From the NCBI GenBank assembly GCA_027943245.1, contig JANDJZ010000811.1, positions 1 through 22,770 on the forward strand: a stretch of 22,770 bases of DNA, given 5' to 3'. Under the pieces are notes generated by a model, which saw only the letters and a list, made by a program, of their open reading frames with translations, ran no database searches and was not told where the DNA came from. This document shows positions 1 to 8,083 of this stretch, in pieces. This DNA is from Acanthamoeba sp. SK_2022b (lineage: Eukaryota; Discosea; Longamoebia; Acanthamoebidae). The position numbers and the translations under genes are program-made. The first letter of the stretch is position 1. The number at the start of each line of letters is the position of its first letter.

Positions 1-1191
1 CGGTGGCGCCTCGCCATCGCTCCCCGCTCCTCCTCCTCCGCCGCCGTGTTCCTTCTCCCGCTCGGCCTTGCCCGCTGCCACCGCCGCTGCCGCGGCTGCG
101 GCCTTCTCCTCGCGCCTCTCGCGCTTGCGCCTCTCCTCGCTGGGCGAGACGTTCTTGCGCACCTCGCGCCGCTTTTCTCGCTCCTTGTCGCTTCCGCCGC
201 TCTTGTCCTCGTCGTCCTCCGCCTTTGGCTGCGGCGGCTGCGCTTCTTCTTTGTCCCTCTCCTTCTTTTTCTTCGACTCTTTCCTTTCGCTCTTCTGGTC
301 GAACGTGACCTGGTCTTCCCTCTCGTTGTGCTGCGGCTGCTGCTCGGGCTCACGCTCCACCTTCTCTTTCTCCTTCTTCTTCTTGCCCTCCTTGGCCGTC
401 GGAGGCGGCGGCTCGTCGCTGCTTCGGAGACCGGCGGCGGCGATGGGAACGACGACGGCGACGGGGTCGCGGTCGCGCCTCTTGCCGACGCTCAGCGTCT
501 CGTCTTCGCTCTCGGCGCCGCGCGCAAAGGTCTGCCCGATCTCCTCCGCGGGGACGGCTGCTCCCTTGCCGATGCGGGCCAGCGACGACGCGATTCTCTC
601 TCGCTTCTTGCGCTCCCTCTCCCTCTCGCGCTCGGTCTTCTCGCGCACCTCCTGGTCGGCCTGCTGGTTCTGGTGCTGGTGCTCGCCGCTGCGCTCCCAC
701 TCTTCGGCCTCGTCCTGCTTCTCGCGCTCCTTCTCGCGCTCGCGCTCCTTCTTGGCCTCGGCCTTGTCGCCCTTCTTCTTGCGCTTCTCCTCCTCCTTGG
801 CGCGCTTCTTGGCCTCCTTCTCCTCCTTCTCCCTGCGCTTGCTCTCCTTCTCCCGGCGCTGGAGGTCGATGTAGTCGTCGAAGGAGTTGGAGGAGTAATC
901 GGCGAGCGTGAGGTCAGGTTGGGGGTCGCCGGCCCCGCCATGCGGCATGTCCTCGTACGATTTGGAGAGATGGCGTGAGATGTTGCCCCAGTTGGTACCC
1001 AGGAGGACCTCGTTGGGCGATGTGCTGGGGGGCGAGGCCGAAATCTTATTGTTGTTGCTGTTTCGCGCCTTCATCTTACTCATGGGGTTGATCGAGCTTA
1101 GTGAAGAGGCGAGAGATGATTTCCTCTTCACCTTGGAGAGCGCTGGGGCAGTTCGATCGGGAGAGAGCAAGTCATCTTTGGGTGTTGCCAT
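1..1191 (-). CDS. Charged Lys/Glu/Arg-rich protein of unknown function, 3' part outside window
   Basis: One uninterrupted minus-strand frame of 397 codons runs from the ATG at 1191 to the window edge, so the C-terminus is missing. The first ~100 residues are Ser/Asn/Pro-rich and basic, with a recognisable stretch GTNWGNISRHLSKSYED and then SFDDYIDLQRREKE. From there to the edge it is dominated by runs of K, E, R, A and Q (for example KKERERKEREKQDEAEEWE), as expected of a long single alpha-helix or coiled coil, broken by Gly- and Pro-rich linkers. I do not recognise a family. Basic KKR/KRK clusters could act as nuclear signals, but that is inference. The opposite strand carries a long Leu-rich open frame, which is only the complement of the K/E codons. 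The start is the first ATG after the AT-rich upstream gap. The gene model is good; the function is unknown. Confidence 0.75.
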   Translation of the reverse strand, partial: MATPKDDLLSPDRTAPALSKVKRKSSLASSLSSINPMSKMKARNSNNNKISASPPSTSPNEVLLGTNWGNISRHLSKSYEDMPHGGAGDPQPDLTLADYSSNSFDDYIDLQRREKESKRREKEEKEAKKRAKEEEKRKKKGDKAEAKKEREREKEREKQDEAEEWERSGEHQHQNQQADQEVREKTERERERERKKRERIASSLARIGKGAAVPAEEIGQTFARGAESEDETLSVGKRRDRDPVAVVVPIAAAGLRSSDEPPPPTAKEGKKKKEKEKVEREPEQQPQHNEREDQVTFDQKSERKESKKKKERDKEEAQPPQPKAEDDEDKSGGSDKEREKRREVRKNVSPSEERRKRERREEKAAAAAAAVAAGKAEREKEHGGGGGGAGSDGEAPP

Positions 1192-1729
1192 GTTGTGTTG
1201 CTAATGGGTTGGTAGATGTGCGATACTATGAACAGAGATGAATGAATAATGATAATTATGGAATGAAATGAAGGAAAGGTGGAATGACGTCGTCTCCCAC
1301 CAGTAAAATTACGAATCGATCGACCGCCTTCGCCTTGTTGAGACTTCCAACGTAATCGTCCACGTGAAGGAGTAGAGGTGCCAATTGGTTCGTATAATCT
1401 AAATTAAAAGAAAAGAGAGTAGAGCGAAATGAAGAGGAGGAAATGCAGAGGAAAGGGGCTGGCTTTAATTGCCTATACTACTCATGAAGAGGCAGAAGGA
1501 GTGGTCGCTGTTCGTGTGGGTAGTCGATGGGTCGATCACTCGAAATGTGCTGCCTTATCTTCAAAAATAAGCGCGCCCGTGGCCCGTTTTGGTTGTCTCT
1601 GGTGGAGCGTCGACTCGGCAATCGTCGGCAGTACAAGAAATTTCTCAACCATTCACGTAATAGTGGCCAAGAATGCTGCCAATTTTGGTAACGAGAAAGA
1701 TATATCTTTTTACTTGTGTTTACATCGTC
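1192..1729. other. Intergenic region between two minus-strand genes
   Basis: This stretch should hold the promoter of the 1-1191 gene and the 3' flank of the 1730-2272 gene. It is more AT-rich than its neighbours. A CRE-like TGACGTC lies at 1285-1291. No clear TATA box or convincing coding exon was seen. A plus-strand open frame of 128 codons from 1429 has no recognisable motif and runs into the antisense of the next gene, so it was not called. Confidence 0.4.
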
Positions 1730-2272
1730 TCAGTCGTGTTCACCGTAGACGGGGTCATAGTCTTCGTCTTCAAACCCGTCCTCATCTTCCAGCTGCCCTG
1801 GCAGTACATGCTTGATCAAATCGCAGCCACACGCTGCGCAGGCAGTAGAGCCGTGAGCTGGTTGTTCGTCCTCCTCCTCGTCCTCTGACTCCTCCTTCGC
1901 CGGAGGCTTGCCGTGTGACGAGGTGCCCCACGGATTGCCTCCTCGTCCTACTGGTCCTCCCCGTCCCCTGCCGCCGTTCCCTCTTCCTCGCCCCCTTGTT
2001 TGGGATGGCTGTTGTGTTGGTCGCTTCGCCGGCACGAACTCCTGGCATTTGCCACAGTCGCACACCGACGGCTGCGTTTCGTCTTCCTCTTCGTCGTGTC
2101 GTGGTCCCTCGCTATCGCTGTCCTGCATGCCCGGCCCCTCCTCCAAATCTTCATCTTTAACGAAATTCTGTGTTGCCTTCTTCTTTGGCTCTTGGCTTGG
2201 CGAGGCGGCCTTTGTCGTGGCACCCCCTGCCAGACCAAGCCTCTTCCGTATCAGCTCCTTCATGTCCGCCAT
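1730..2272 (-). CDS. Acidic/RGG-rich protein with two Cys clusters, unknown function
   Basis: Single-exon minus-strand frame of 180 residues, starting at the ATG at 2272 in a good context. In order it holds a short amphipathic N-terminus (MADMKELIRKRLGLAGG), an acidic segment with DSDSEG and EEEDE, a Cys motif VCDCGKCQEF near residue 90, an Arg/Gly tract with RGRGRGNGGRGRGG around residues 113-126 (RGG-box-like), another acidic stretch EESEDEEEDE, a second Cys motif CAACGC near residue 145, and an acidic tail ending YGEHD. RGG tracts usually bind RNA or are arginine-methylated, and paired Cys motifs often bind zinc; for this protein both are inference. No family is recognised. It is divergent from the AlkB gene, with about 170 nt between the two starts. 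Confidence 0.7.
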   Translation of the reverse strand: MADMKELIRKRLGLAGGATTKAASPSQEPKKKATQNFVKDEDLEEGPGMQDSDSEGPRHDEEEDETQPSVCDCGKCQEFVPAKRPTQQPSQTRGRGRGNGGRGRGGPVGRGGNPWGTSSHGKPPAKEESEDEEEDEQPAHGSTACAACGCDLIKHVLPGQLEDEDGFEDEDYDPVYGEHD

Positions 2273-2443
2273 GGTTTACCTCTTCCCTCTTGTGTTTACC
2301 GACTTTTTATAATTTTTGTTCTATTTTTCTTTTCAGTTAATCTTTTTTGGCCTCTAAGAAAATACCTCGAACAAGAAAGCTAAAGGGTCTGCTTTCTTGC
2401 CACTCACCCAAACAAGATCAATTCAGGTAGCTTGGGAGGCCTC

Positions 2444-3492
2444 ATGAGTCGCAACCAACGGATACAGCCTGGCCTCCGCGGAGGCAAACCGAGCAGTGCC
2501 AGGGGACGCGGCAGCACCACGACAAAGCCGCAGCGAGGTCCGCCACACTAACCGGTCATTTACATGCTACAGTTGCTTATCTTGAATACCCATAGGCTGG
2601 GCGGCCGCTGCCACCGGTCCGGAATCTGCTCCCCCGCCGGCCTTGTCGTATACCACTTCATCGTCATCATCCTCCTCTTCGAGTGCAACTCCACCAGCAG
2701 TAGCGTTGCCGCCGGGCCTGGAGTACATCGAAGACTTCATCACTCCTGATGAGGAGCGCGCCCTCATCCAAGCCATCGACGCTCAAGAATGGAGTGACAA
2801 GCTTCACCGGTACGCCCCTGCATTAACTGCACGGAGAATGAGTGCTTGTGTTACGCTGAGGCCTCGAGAATGGCAGACGCACCCAACACTATGGCTACGA
2901 GTTCAACTACTCCCAACAGGACGTCGATACGTCGACGCCCATCGAGCTGCCCGCCTTCGCTCTACAAATTATCGAGAAGTTGCAACAGCGGGGGCTCCCT
3001 CAGTTTGACCAGCTCATCATCAACGGTTCGTGCCACAATACCGCCGCGCTCTGGCTAGCTCGCCCACTCACCCGATCCCCTTTCCAGAGTACACGCCCGG
3101 GCAGGGCATCAACCCCCACATTGACAAGACCCACTGCTTCGGGCCTTGTGTGGTGTCGCTCTCCATGCTGTCCTCTTGCGTGATGAACTTCACCAGCCTT
3201 CAGACCGGTGAGACAGTTCCCGTTGTTCTGCGCCCACGCTCTCTCGTCGTCCTTCAAGGCCATGCCAGGCATGTCTTCTCTCCTTGCTCTTCCCGAGGCC
3301 GATGGGCTCGGATCGAGTGGTGTGTCACGCAACGTAACACAACACACACACACACACACACCCGACAGATACGGGTGGCAGCACGGGATCGAACCCAAGA
3401 GGTCGGATATGGTGGCGGGCAGGGCTACGCCACGCGGCCGACGAGTCTCGCTCACCTACCGCACCGTAAAGAAATGCGACGGGAAAGACTGA
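2444..3492 (+). CDS. ALKBH8-type AlkB family Fe(II)/2-oxoglutarate dioxygenase
   Basis: Five-exon model: 2444-2537, 2596-2809, 2877-3025, 3088-3268, 3369-3492 (253 aa). The family hydroxylates alkylated or modified nucleic acid bases; ALKBH8 members act on the wobble uridine of tRNA. Visible signals are LEYIEDFITPDEERALI at the domain start, RRTQHYGYEFNYS after intron 2, the iron ligands H163-x-D165 (PHIDKTH) and H218 (RYGWQHGIEPK), and the 2-oxoglutarate arginines R238/R244 (RRVSLTYR). The RTQHYGYEF and RYxWxHGI blocks are closest to ALKBH8 rather than other AlkB classes. No RRM or methyltransferase domain flanks it, so this is the oxygenase module alone. The N-terminus (Arg/Gly-rich, then poly-Ser) rests on a phase-consistent first exon and is the least certain part. 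Intron 4 (3269-3368) begins with GC and carries a CA microsatellite. Confidence 0.87.
3269..3368 (+). other. GC-AG intron of the AlkB gene with a CA microsatellite
   Basis: The exon ends CCAG and the intron starts GCATGT and ends CGACAG. Only this join restores the conserved HAR-YGWQHGI reading; no GT donor in the right phase is available. Positions 3342-3361 are a (CA)n run. Confidence 0.75.
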
Positions 3493-3568
3493 GAACGCAA
3501 CGGCTTTCCACCGAAGGGGCAGCGAGCAGGAGGTAATTTCTCCGGTTTGTGCCGTCGACAAAAAGACG

Positions 3569-3574
3569 AATAAA
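3569..3574 (+). terminator. AATAAA polyadenylation signal candidate, AlkB gene
   Basis: An exact AATAAA lies 77 nt after the AlkB stop codon and well before the next promoter. Assignment is by position only. Confidence 0.45.
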
Positions 3575-3741
3575 AGATTGACCAACCAAAATTCGGACGC
3601 AAATCACGGGCTTACAGCGGCACTGCGGCAAAGAGCTGAAAAAGACGTGACCTTCCGCGCGAGAAAGGGTATGGCACAGCGTCAGGTACAGGTCTTCGTG
3701 TGTCCCTTCATGGCAGCCCATGGGCTGGCTCGGGCCCTGGG

Positions 3742-3747
3742 TATAAA
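3742..3747 (+). promoter_or_regulatory. TATA box of the first CsbD-like/actobindin-repeat gene
   Basis: A TATAAA sits in a GC-rich setting (GGGTATAAATGC), 91 nt upstream of the ATG at 3833. The paralogue at 8084 has an equivalent element 85 nt before its ATG, which supports a real core promoter. A transcription start near 3770 is inferred. The rest of 3493-3741 holds the AlkB 3' flank and nothing else recognisable. Confidence 0.65.
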
Positions 3748-3832
3748 TGCAGCTCCTGGCCTCATTCTCTCTCAAAACTAAACCACACACCGCCATCACC
3801 ATCCCCATCATCGGCTCTACCCGCTATACAAC

Positions 3833-4828
3833 ATGTCGAAGCAACAGCTCAAGCAGGAGGATATCTCTACCGTAACGGGATACAAGGACAAGCTCGTTGG
3901 TGGCGTCAAGGAAACCGTCGGAGTCCTTCTCGGCATCGAGCAGATGGAGAAGGAGGGCCACAAGCAGAAGGAGAAGGGCGAGGCCGAGCTCAAGGCGGCC
4001 ATGGCCCAGCAACGCGCCATGGGCGACCGCGGCCGCGAGCAGCGCGAGAAGGGTAAGGGCAGGCTGGGCGAGGAAGAGGAGGCCGTGGTTAGGATCGACC
4101 CCGACACGCTCATCAAGCGCCAGGCCGTCTTGTCCGAGCTCGAGCGCCTGGGTGGCGTCGAGCGCGAGCTTCTCCTGCGCCACGTCGAGACACGAGAGCC
4201 CAACGTGAGGAAGCTCTTCTCGGCCAAGGGACAGGGCGAGTCATGGCAGCAGTTCAACCTCAAGAGGATTGACATCAAGCCGCTCCTCAACCAGATCCGC
4301 GAGAGGAAGACCATGAAGCCGCTGGTGCACGCCAACACCGTCGAGAAGGGCCTCATGCGCTCCATCAAGCTCACCAAGGACGACTTCCGCCTCAAGCGCG
4401 ACCAGCACAAGAACGTGTTCGACGAGATCAAGCGGGGCGACGCCCTGCGCCGCCTGAGACGCGTCAACTCGAAGGACATTCGTGACCGATCTGCGCCCAG
4501 GCTCGACCTCTTCAAGAGCCTCAAGTTCGCACACCAGCAACACGACGTCCTTCTCAGGGAGGTTATGGCGCCACCCAGGCTGAGGCACGTCGAGACCAAG
4601 GACAAGACCAAGCCCAACCTCTACTTCGACAAGAACGTCCACGTCCACAAGTTCGAGAAGGGACCGCTGCTGGATGAGGTGAGGAAGGGCTTCAAGGCTA
4701 ACGCCAAGCACGTCCAGACCAAGGACAAGTCCGAGCCCATGATCGAAAAGGACCTCCACCTCAAGAGGTGGGACAAGCAGGGCTTCCTCGCCGAGGTCCG
4801 CCAGGGCACCGAGCTCAAGCACGTGTAA
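3833..4828 (+). CDS. CsbD-like domain fused to tandem actobindin/WH2-like repeats (paralogue A)
   Basis: Intronless, 331 aa. Residues ~16-55 (GYKDKLVGGVKETVG, then EKEGHKQKEKGEAELK) match the CsbD-like pattern G-x-K-x(2)-G-x-VK-x(2)-G ... GK-x-xxKGEAE, a bacterial stress-protein motif also seen in some eukaryotic microbes. After a charged linker (56-95) come six units of the form L-x-E-(I/V)-x-x-G-x-x-L-(K/R)-H-V-x-T-x-D-K near residues 99, 150, 195, 239, 279 and 318. The best are RLRHVETKDKTKP and AKHVQTKDKSEP, and the last is cut short so that the protein ends at ELKHV. Acanthamoeba actobindin, a beta-thymosin/WH2-class G-actin binder, is built from such LKHAETVDKS units, so actin monomer binding is inferred from the repeats. 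No signal peptide or membrane segment was seen. Strongly GC-ending codons and a TATA promoter suggest high expression. The long antisense open frame here is a shadow. Confidence 0.8.
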   Translation: MSKQQLKQEDISTVTGYKDKLVGGVKETVGVLLGIEQMEKEGHKQKEKGEAELKAAMAQQRAMGDRGREQREKGKGRLGEEEEAVVRIDPDTLIKRQAVLSELERLGGVERELLLRHVETREPNVRKLFSAKGQGESWQQFNLKRIDIKPLLNQIRERKTMKPLVHANTVEKGLMRSIKLTKDDFRLKRDQHKNVFDEIKRGDALRRLRRVNSKDIRDRSAPRLDLFKSLKFAHQQHDVLLREVMAPPRLRHVETKDKTKPNLYFDKNVHVHKFEKGPLLDEVRKGFKANAKHVQTKDKSEPMIEKDLHLKRWDKQGFLAEVRQGTELKHV

Positions 4829-5169
4829 GCGGCCTTCGCCCGTAACACATGGCGCCCGACGAGGAGTGGAACACATACCTGGCGGGCTGGGGGAATCCAT
4901 ATGGATGTAAGCTTTTATCTTCTTCTTCTTCTTGTTCTGTCTGGTTGTGTACATAAACATTTGAACAACCAACAAAAAACTTTTATTTAACAAGCAGAAA
5001 ACAAAAAATTAAAATATAAAATTAACAAGAAATAAAAGAGAACCCAGCACTGGCGGGATCACCTGGGCAGCCTTCTCGTGCCTGTGCATAATTCACGATT
5101 CAATTGCTGCAGCTTCGCATCAAGATTTTTCATTTGCTAGCACCACCGTGCATGTAGTGGTGTTTCACA
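4829..5169 (+). other. 3' flank of paralogue A and promoter region of the phosphodiesterase gene
   Basis: The stretch becomes AT-rich from about 4910 and includes a CTT/TTC run at 4917-4934. AATAAA at 5031-5036 is a candidate polyadenylation signal for the upstream gene. The promoter of the next gene must lie in the last ~130 nt, where no TATA box is evident. Confidence 0.4.
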
Positions 5170-6893
5170 ATGACTCCCAATCGCTTTCTGCTGCCTCCGC
5201 TTGCCGTTGCCTTTGTGCTGCTGCTTGCCGCAGCCGCCGTGGCCTCCTCTGCCGCCTCCGACAGCTGGCTCTACCAGGCCAAGCGACCCCTCATCCTCTC
5301 CCACCGGGGCTCGCGCTACCTCAACCCAGGCACACCACCCCCTCATTCCACTCCCTTTTGTTGTGACTTTCCTTGTTGTTGTGGTTGTGGTGTTAACTCG
5401 CCGTCGACGGCCTACCCAACCAACGCCCTGTGCAGAGAACACGCTGCCCGCGTTCCACTCGGCGCTCCGGCTTGGCGCCGACGTGCTCGAGATGGACGTG
5501 CGGCTCACGGCCGACGATAGGCTGGTGGTGTTCCACGATGAGAACGTGAACCGCACGACCGACGGCCACGGCCTCGTGCGACACAAGACCCTCGAGCAGA
5601 TACTCGCGCTCGACGCCGGCTACCGCTACACGCACGACGGCGGCCTCTCCTATCCCTACCGCGGCGGCGGCGTCGCCGGCCCGCAGCCCCTGCGCGTGCC
5701 CACGTTCGACGAGTTCCTGGACACGTTCCCCGACGAGTGGATCAACGTCGAGATCAAGGACCGCGAACGGCTCGCGGCCGAGCTGACGTGGCAACACCTG
5801 CAGCGGCAACCGCGCTACTCGTCCCGGTTCGTGGTCGCCAGCCGGTACTGCGACGTCATCGACCACTTTCGCAACATAACGCAGGGCGCCATCGCCACGG
5901 CCGCCTGCGAGACCGAGGCCACCAATATGCGCATCAAGGTAGAGAGCTCTTCGAACTCGCCCCCCCCCCCAACACTCCTTCTTTTCCCTGGCCCTGGTGG
6001 CTCGGGCGGCGGTCCTGACCCGCTGCACCGGTTGCAGATACTCCTCGGGGCCGGGGCCCACACTCTCGACTACTACCTCGGCCTCGCCCTGCCTCGAGCT
6101 GAAGTCTACCAGCTCCCGACAAGTATGGCCCGCCTGTTTTCTATTGCTTCAACAGAAGCTCTCTCTCTCTCTCGTGTGCGAGCGAGCACACCATTGACTT
6201 GGGGCCACGTTGTCTGTTGTGCGTTGTCGCGACGCCTAGTCGTGGGCGACTTCCCGATGGAGGGCGAGGAGATGATCGACTACCTGCACGCCATCGGCGC
6301 CAAAGTGCAGTACTGGGTGGTCAACGACGCACGCTATATGAAACGACTGCTCGCCAAAGGTGAGCCTTGACGCTCCCACCCAAACCTACGCCCACGCTCT
6401 GCCAAACACCCAAAGCAGCTCACTCTGCCCTTTATATATGTTACGGCTCCAGGCATTGACGGACTCATCACCGACAGACCCGACGTAGCCTATGCGGTCT
6501 GGCAACAAATGGGGCACGACATGCCTAAGCTCGACTCGCTTCACGGTGGCGAAGGTGCGCTGGAGATTGTGTTGTTTGCTGCGGACGGCGAGGTCTCACC
6601 TTGCCCGTGCGCGGAGCTGCGCAGAGAGCCAGCAGCGATGGCGCCACTTCGTGCCCCTGGCGCAGGTGGAGGAGCTCCATGAGTGCGTGACGTTCGTGTG
6701 CCGCTACTTTGCCTTTGGCGTGGGCGCCGTCTACTTCCTCCTCTTCCTCGTCCTCACGCTCATCGTGCTGGTCGCCTGCCTCGTGCGGCGTCTCCACGCG
6801 CTACTTACCGCCCGCAAGCGCCCCAGGTCACACCTTTCCGCAAGCGGCCAGCCCGCTCCGAAGAAGACAACAGGCAAGATGAAGCGCGCGTAG
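5170..6893 (+). CDS. Glycerophosphodiester phosphodiesterase, membrane-anchored
   Basis: Six-exon model: 5170-5329, 5436-5938, 6038-6122, 6240-6359, 6453-6554, 6625-6893 (412 aa). The family hydrolyses glycerophosphodiesters to sn-glycerol 3-phosphate and an alcohol. The N-terminus is a signal peptide (RFLLPPLAVAFVLLLAAAAV, cleavage about residue 27). The GDPD core shows H45 in LILSHRGSRYLNPENTLPAF, E72 and D74 in LEMDVRLTADDRL, H87 in VVFHDENVNRTTDG, the VEIKD block, AKVQYWVVND and the closing GIDGLITDRP. These are the metal-binding and catalytic residues expected. A hydrophobic segment near the C-terminus (FGVGAVYFLLFLVLTLIVLV) followed by a Lys/Arg tail makes a type I anchor, placing the catalytic domain in the lumen or outside. 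Intron 1 (5330-5435) uses a GC donor. Introns 2 and 3 hold a poly-C run and a CT run. The 70-nt intron at 6555-6624 is what brings the transmembrane tail into frame. Confidence 0.9.
5330..5435 (+). other. GC-AG intron of the phosphodiesterase gene
   Basis: The exon ends CCCAG, the intron begins GCACAC and ends TGTGCAG. The join rebuilds the catalytic signature HRGSRYLNP-ENTLPAF. No GT lies near the required donor position, so a GC donor is the simplest reading. Confidence 0.8.
5960..5970. repeat. Poly-C run inside intron 2 of the phosphodiesterase gene
   Basis: Eleven C in a row within the intron 5939-6037. It is one of several mononucleotide runs found only in introns of this window. Confidence 0.9.
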
Positions 6894-6905
6894 GCCAAAA
6901 AAGGC

Positions 6906-6911
6906 AATAAA
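6906..6911 (+). terminator. AATAAA polyadenylation signal candidate, phosphodiesterase gene
   Basis: An exact AATAAA begins 13 nt after the TAG stop and is followed by a T-rich stretch at about 6938-6950. Confidence 0.55.
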
Positions 6912-7161
6912 AACGAGGCAGCACAGGAACTACAAGGGTTTTTTATTTTTAAAAGTTACGAAACCAAAAACGGTATTGCGTGCCACCGGAGTTGGAGTTG
7001 CTTGCCAATTAGCAAGCAGCGGAGGATTTTCCCTCGCGTAGTCTTCGGGCACTTCGGTGAGCAAAGGGGAAGCGCTGCGCTCAATTACCTGTGCGGTTGC
7101 AATTAACTGCCTTTACCGACTCCTTCATCCTTCCCAACTCATCAACAACGAAGCAAACAAC

Positions 7162-7763
7162 ATGCAGGGCTTGGCGTCAGTGTTCATTGCTCTTTCGCTC
7201 CTCCTCTCTCCACTCACCGGCGACCACAACGGAAGCCCGGCTGCCTCGACCCTTGGCCCGGCAGTGACTTCGGTTGACAATGGCGCCAATGATGCAATGA
7301 CCATCAGAGCCAACGACAACTCCGACTGCCCCTACAAGTATCCAGACATCAAGAGCAAGGACTATTGCGAATGCGTGGTCGGCCGCTCCGACAACTTCAT
7401 TTGCAACGTATGCCCCCCCCCCGGACTTCTCCCTTGTCTCAACCACTTGGCTTATTGTCGTCATTTTGATCAGTACGACTGCACCTGTACCTTCGGCGGA
7501 GTTTTGTGTGAGTCCTCAAGCTGCTGTACGGCGACCCTTACTCTGCTTCAGCTTATGAATTGTGTGGTTTCTTACAACTCCCATTTTTCTCAGCCCTGAG
7601 CACAGGCGCCATCCTGATCATTGTCGCCGTCGTCGTCGTCATCCTCGGCGGATGCGGAGCGTGCGTTGGTCTCTGCATACGGGCACGCCGCCGCCGCACG
7701 TACACCGTAGTTGCTGCGCAGCCGCAGTACGTCCACCATCATCACCAGCCCGGATTCCACTAA
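7162..7763 (+). CDS. Small secretory-pathway single-pass membrane protein, Cys-rich ectodomain
   Basis: Three-exon model: 7162-7407, 7474-7507, 7594-7763 (149 aa). The start is the ATG of MQGLASVFIALSLLL, which opens a signal peptide. The mature part has a Cys-rich block (NSDCPYKYP, YCECVVGR, YDCTCTFGG), then a strong transmembrane helix (TGAILIIVAVVVVILGGCGA), a basic stop-transfer stretch RARRRRTY and a short cytosolic tail ending VHHHHQPGFH. This is a type I topology; the ligand or role is unknown and no family is recognised. Introns are 7408-7473 and 7508-7593; the second has a consensus GTGAGT donor. The first is 66 nt with no in-frame stop, so it could be retained, adding 22 residues including further Cys and Pro. 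Confidence 0.65.
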
Positions 7764-7804
7764 GTACCGGTCGCGCCAAGCGGCTTGTAACATGTGCCTC
7801 TGTT

Positions 7805-7810
7805 AATAAA
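7805..7810 (+). terminator. AATAAA polyadenylation signal candidate, small membrane protein gene
   Basis: An exact AATAAA lies 42 nt after the stop codon of the small membrane protein gene. Confidence 0.5.
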
Positions 7811-7998
7811 CGGTGCGTGGAAGATAAAAGGAAATTTCGTCTGGAATAGTCCGCAAAACATGATTTGCATCTCACCTCGCCGCACGCACAGAACCTCGAG
7901 AGCAAATTGTTCAGGGGCATACTGCGACTGCGATGACTATTCCGTCAGCTATCATCGACTCTTGCCAGCCTCCGGATGACCAACGCGAGCTCACCATT

Positions 7999-8005
7999 TA
8001 TAAAA
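7999..8005 (+). promoter_or_regulatory. TATA box of the second CsbD-like/actobindin-repeat gene
   Basis: TATAAAA in CATTTATAAAAGGAG, 85 nt before the ATG at 8084. Its placement mirrors the TATA box of paralogue A. The rest of 7764-8083 holds only 3' flank and 5' leader; the leader is CAACA/ACCAA-rich. Confidence 0.7.
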
Positions 8006-8083
8006 GGAGCCCTTGGCTCTGTTCGTCCATCATCAACTTCGATAACAACAACCAAACCTTAACTTACCAACATCAACACCAAC

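Noticed and set aside
46..978. 310-codon plus-strand Leu-rich open frame
   Set aside because: It is the complement of the Lys/Glu/Arg-rich minus-strand gene; CTC/CTT codons mirror GAG/AAG. Low complexity and no domain.
1429..1815. 128-codon plus-strand open frame
   Set aside because: No domain or splice signals; its end overlaps the antisense of the well-supported 180-aa gene.
3817..4617. Long antisense open frame opposite paralogue A
   Set aside because: A product of strong GC-ending codon bias in the sense gene. The sense frame carries recognisable motifs; the antisense one does not.
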